Below, piece by piece: positions 51,404 through 52,729 of a stretch of DNA of 52,729 nt; the first letter of the stretch is position 1; every line of letters starts with the position of its first letter. The stretch spans positions 1 to 52,729 of the forward strand of contig NZ_JAALFH010000049.1 of NCBI RefSeq assembly GCF_011058255.1, given 5' to 3'. The stretch comes from Thioalkalivibrio sp. XN8. Lineage in GTDB: Bacteria; Pseudomonadota; Gammaproteobacteria; Steroidobacterales; XN24. The notes under the pieces are model-generated. The model saw nothing but the letters and a program-made list of their open reading frames with translations. It ran no database searches and had not been told where the DNA came from. Made by a program: the position numbers and the translations under genes.

Positions 51404-52126
51404 GTGTCAGACCTTTCCCGTACCTTCGGCAGCCAGGAAGTCGATCCGCGCGAGCGCGAGCAGCTCGTGCGCGACGTGTTCCGGCGCGTGGCGCGGCGCT
51501 ACGACCTGATGAACGACCTGATGAGTTGCGGCATCCACCGGCTGTGGAAACGCTCCATGGCCTGGGCAGTGAACCCGGGGCCCGGCCAGTGCATCGTGGA
51601 CCTCGCCGGCGGCACCGGCGACATCGCGCACCGCCTCGCCGGCGTGGATCGCCAGGTGATCGTGGTGGATCCGAGTTACGAGATGATGGCCGCCGGGCGC
51701 GACAGCCGGCACCACGCCCTGCGCTGGGTCGCCGGCACGGCCGAGCAGATGCCCTTGCCGGACGCCAGCGTCGACGCCGTCACCATCGCCTTCGGCATCC
51801 GCAACGTCACCCGCATCGAGGACGCACTGGCCGAGATCCTGCGCGTGCTCAAGCCCGGCGGCCGGCTGCTGTGCCTCGAGTTCTCCCGCGTGCAGGGGCC
51901 CCTGCGGGTGCCCTACGAGTTCTACAACCGCTGGGCCATCCCCGCCATCGGCACCATGGTGGCCGGCGATACCTCCGCCTATCGTTACCTGGTGGAATCC
52001 ATCCGCCGCTTCCCGGACCAGCAGGCCTTCTGCGGCATCCTGCGCGAAGCCGGGTTCACCGACGTCTGGTATCGCAACTACAGCATGGGGATCGCGGCGC
52101 TGCACGTCGGCTCCCGGCCGGCATGA
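51404..52126 (+). CDS. ubiE: Ubiquinone/menaquinone C-methyltransferase UbiE/MenG
   Basis: A 240-residue class I methyltransferase. Motifs YDLMNDLMSCGIHRLWKR, VDLAGGTGDIAHRLAG, ITIAFGIRNVT, RVLKPGGRLLCLEFSR and DTSAYRYLVESIRRFPDQQ match UbiE/MenG closely. It methylates 2-polyprenyl-benzoquinol or demethylmenaquinol at the membrane. GTG 51404 (V-SDLSRTFGSQEVDPRER) is preferred. It overlaps the next gene (ATGA), a MenE-like ligase, which favours a menaquinone role. Ubiquinone genes such as ubiJ/ubiB, which often follow ubiE, are not next to it. Confidence 0.93.
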   Translation: MSDLSRTFGSQEVDPREREQLVRDVFRRVARRYDLMNDLMSCGIHRLWKRSMAWAVNPGPGQCIVDLAGGTGDIAHRLAGVDRQVIVVDPSYEMMAAGRDSRHHALRWVAGTAEQMPLPDASVDAVTIAFGIRNVTRIEDALAEILRVLKPGGRLLCLEFSRVQGPLRVPYEFYNRWAIPAIGTMVAGDTSAYRYLVESIRRFPDQQAFCGILREAGFTDVWYRNYSMGIAALHVGSRPA

Positions 52127-52729
52127 CCACTCTCCCCGCCCCGCTCGCCGCACTGGCGCGGCGACCCGCGGCGGATCCCGTCCTGAGCTGGCCCGGCGGC
52201 GTACTGGGCGCCGGCGAGCTGCGGGCGCGCATCGCCGCGCGCGCAGAGGCACTGCGAAGTTCGGCGAAGGCCGCCGGCCCGGTGCCCGTAGCAGCGCAGG
52301 ACCCGGTCGAATGCATCATCGAGGTGCTGGCCGGATTGTCACTGGGCCAGCCAGTTGCAGTCCTGGACCCGGGCCGTCCCGGACTGGCCGCCGCCCTGCA
52401 GGACCTTGCCCCCGGCGCCGAGGCCGGGCCGGCGCTGTGGGTGCCGACCAGCGGCACCACCGGCGCGGCGCGCACCGCCATGCTCCCGGCCGCCGCCCTG
52501 GACGCCCATGTCGCGGCCAGTGCGCAGGTGCTGCCGGCCCTCGGTCCCGGCGACCGCTGGCTGCTCTGCCTGCCGCCGCACACCATTGGCGCCCTGGCCG
52601 CGCTGTGGCGGGCGCTCGTGGCCGGCGCCGCGCTGGCCTTGCTGCCCCGTTTCGACCCGGCCGCGGCGCGGGTCCTGATGGCCGCAGGCGCCAGCCACGT
52701 CTCGGTGGTGCCGGCCATGCTGGCGCCGT
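52123..52729 (+). CDS. menE: AMP-forming acyl-CoA ligase, MenE-like (truncated by window edge)
   Basis: The first 202 codons are visible. The ATP-binding loop WVPTSGTTGAARTAM near residue 120 is the acyl-adenylate signature (STGTTG/SGTTG). SWPGGVLGAGELRARIA and GDRWLLCLPPHTIGALAALW fit the short MenE (o-succinylbenzoate-CoA ligase) group, but the substrate-specific C-terminal part is missing. ATG 52123 overlaps the ubiE stop (ATGA). An alternative is another small acyl-CoA synthetase. Confidence 0.7.
   Translation, partial: MTTLPAPLAALARRPAADPVLSWPGGVLGAGELRARIAARAEALRSSAKAAGPVPVAAQDPVECIIEVLAGLSLGQPVAVLDPGRPGLAAALQDLAPGAEAGPALWVPTSGTTGAARTAMLPAAALDAHVAASAQVLPALGPGDRWLLCLPPHTIGALAALWRALVAGAALALLPRFDPAAARVLMAAGASHVSVVPAMLAP

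Overview
The window is about 52.7 kb of very GC-rich, densely packed chromosomal DNA. Gene content points to a gammaproteobacterium: fimV next to asd, the aroC-prmB pair, EF-P with both beta-lysylation enzymes EpmA and EpmB, parE-parC, xseB-ispA-dxs, the nrdR-rib-nusB-thiL-pgpA string, EttA and a FimX-like protein. The GC bias, many GTG/TTG starts and stop/start overlaps would fit a Chromatiales/Xanthomonadales-type lineage, but the genus cannot be named from sequence alone. I see no rRNA, tRNA, CRISPR array, prophage, integrase or transposase. Nearly all of it reads as core genome.

Layout. 1-4.8 kb (minus strand): prmB, aroC, an MFS transporter and asd with overlapping ends, then the start of fimV running off the left edge. 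4.9-6.8 kb (plus): SCO copper chaperone, PCuAC copper chaperone and phosphatidylserine decarboxylase. 6.8-10 kb: free-Met-R-sulfoxide reductase, epmA and efp on minus, epmB divergent on plus. 10-12 kb: a degenerate GGDEF/EAL protein resembling FimX. 12-16.2 kb: parE-parC. 16.3-18.9 kb: a rubrerythrin / Fe-S oxidoreductase / DUF3501 operon with a perfect 19-bp palindrome upstream and a clear terminator downstream. 19.1-23.2 kb (plus): xseB, ispA, dxs and folE2. 23.2-23.6 kb: the only long non-coding stretch, holding two nested palindromic elements in inverted orientation between convergent genes. 23.6-34.1 kb (minus): a long gene string from an HDAC-like gene and glyA through nrdR, ribD, ribE, a RibBX-type ribB, ribH, nusB, DUF2889, thiL and pgpA to a Ser/Thr kinase with a cyclic-nucleotide-binding domain and a DUF4442 protein.

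34.2-41.9 kb is a mosaic of small units: ettA, a ferredoxin-NADP reductase, an exported methyltransferase-like protein, a DUF4145 protein, pepQ, a CarH-like B12-binding protein without a recognisable DNA-binding domain, and an NmrA-type oxidoreductase. 42-47.1 kb (minus): DUF1820, an MBL-fold hydrolase and purL. 47.3-48.5 kb: a lone FHA protein of the type VI TagH/ImpI family. 48.5-51.3 kb (minus): a coupled trio of DCC-type thiol protein, NDUFA9-like protein and SDR-DUF2867 fusion. 51.4 kb to the end (plus): a UbiE/MenG methyltransferase coupled to a truncated MenE-like AMP-forming ligase, hinting at menaquinone synthesis.

No wholly new system is proven here. The most interesting candidates are the nested palindromes at 23.2-23.6 kb, the palindrome-controlled rubrerythrin module, the kinase-cNMP-domain protein at the tail of the riboflavin/thiamine operon, and the stand-alone B12 protein.
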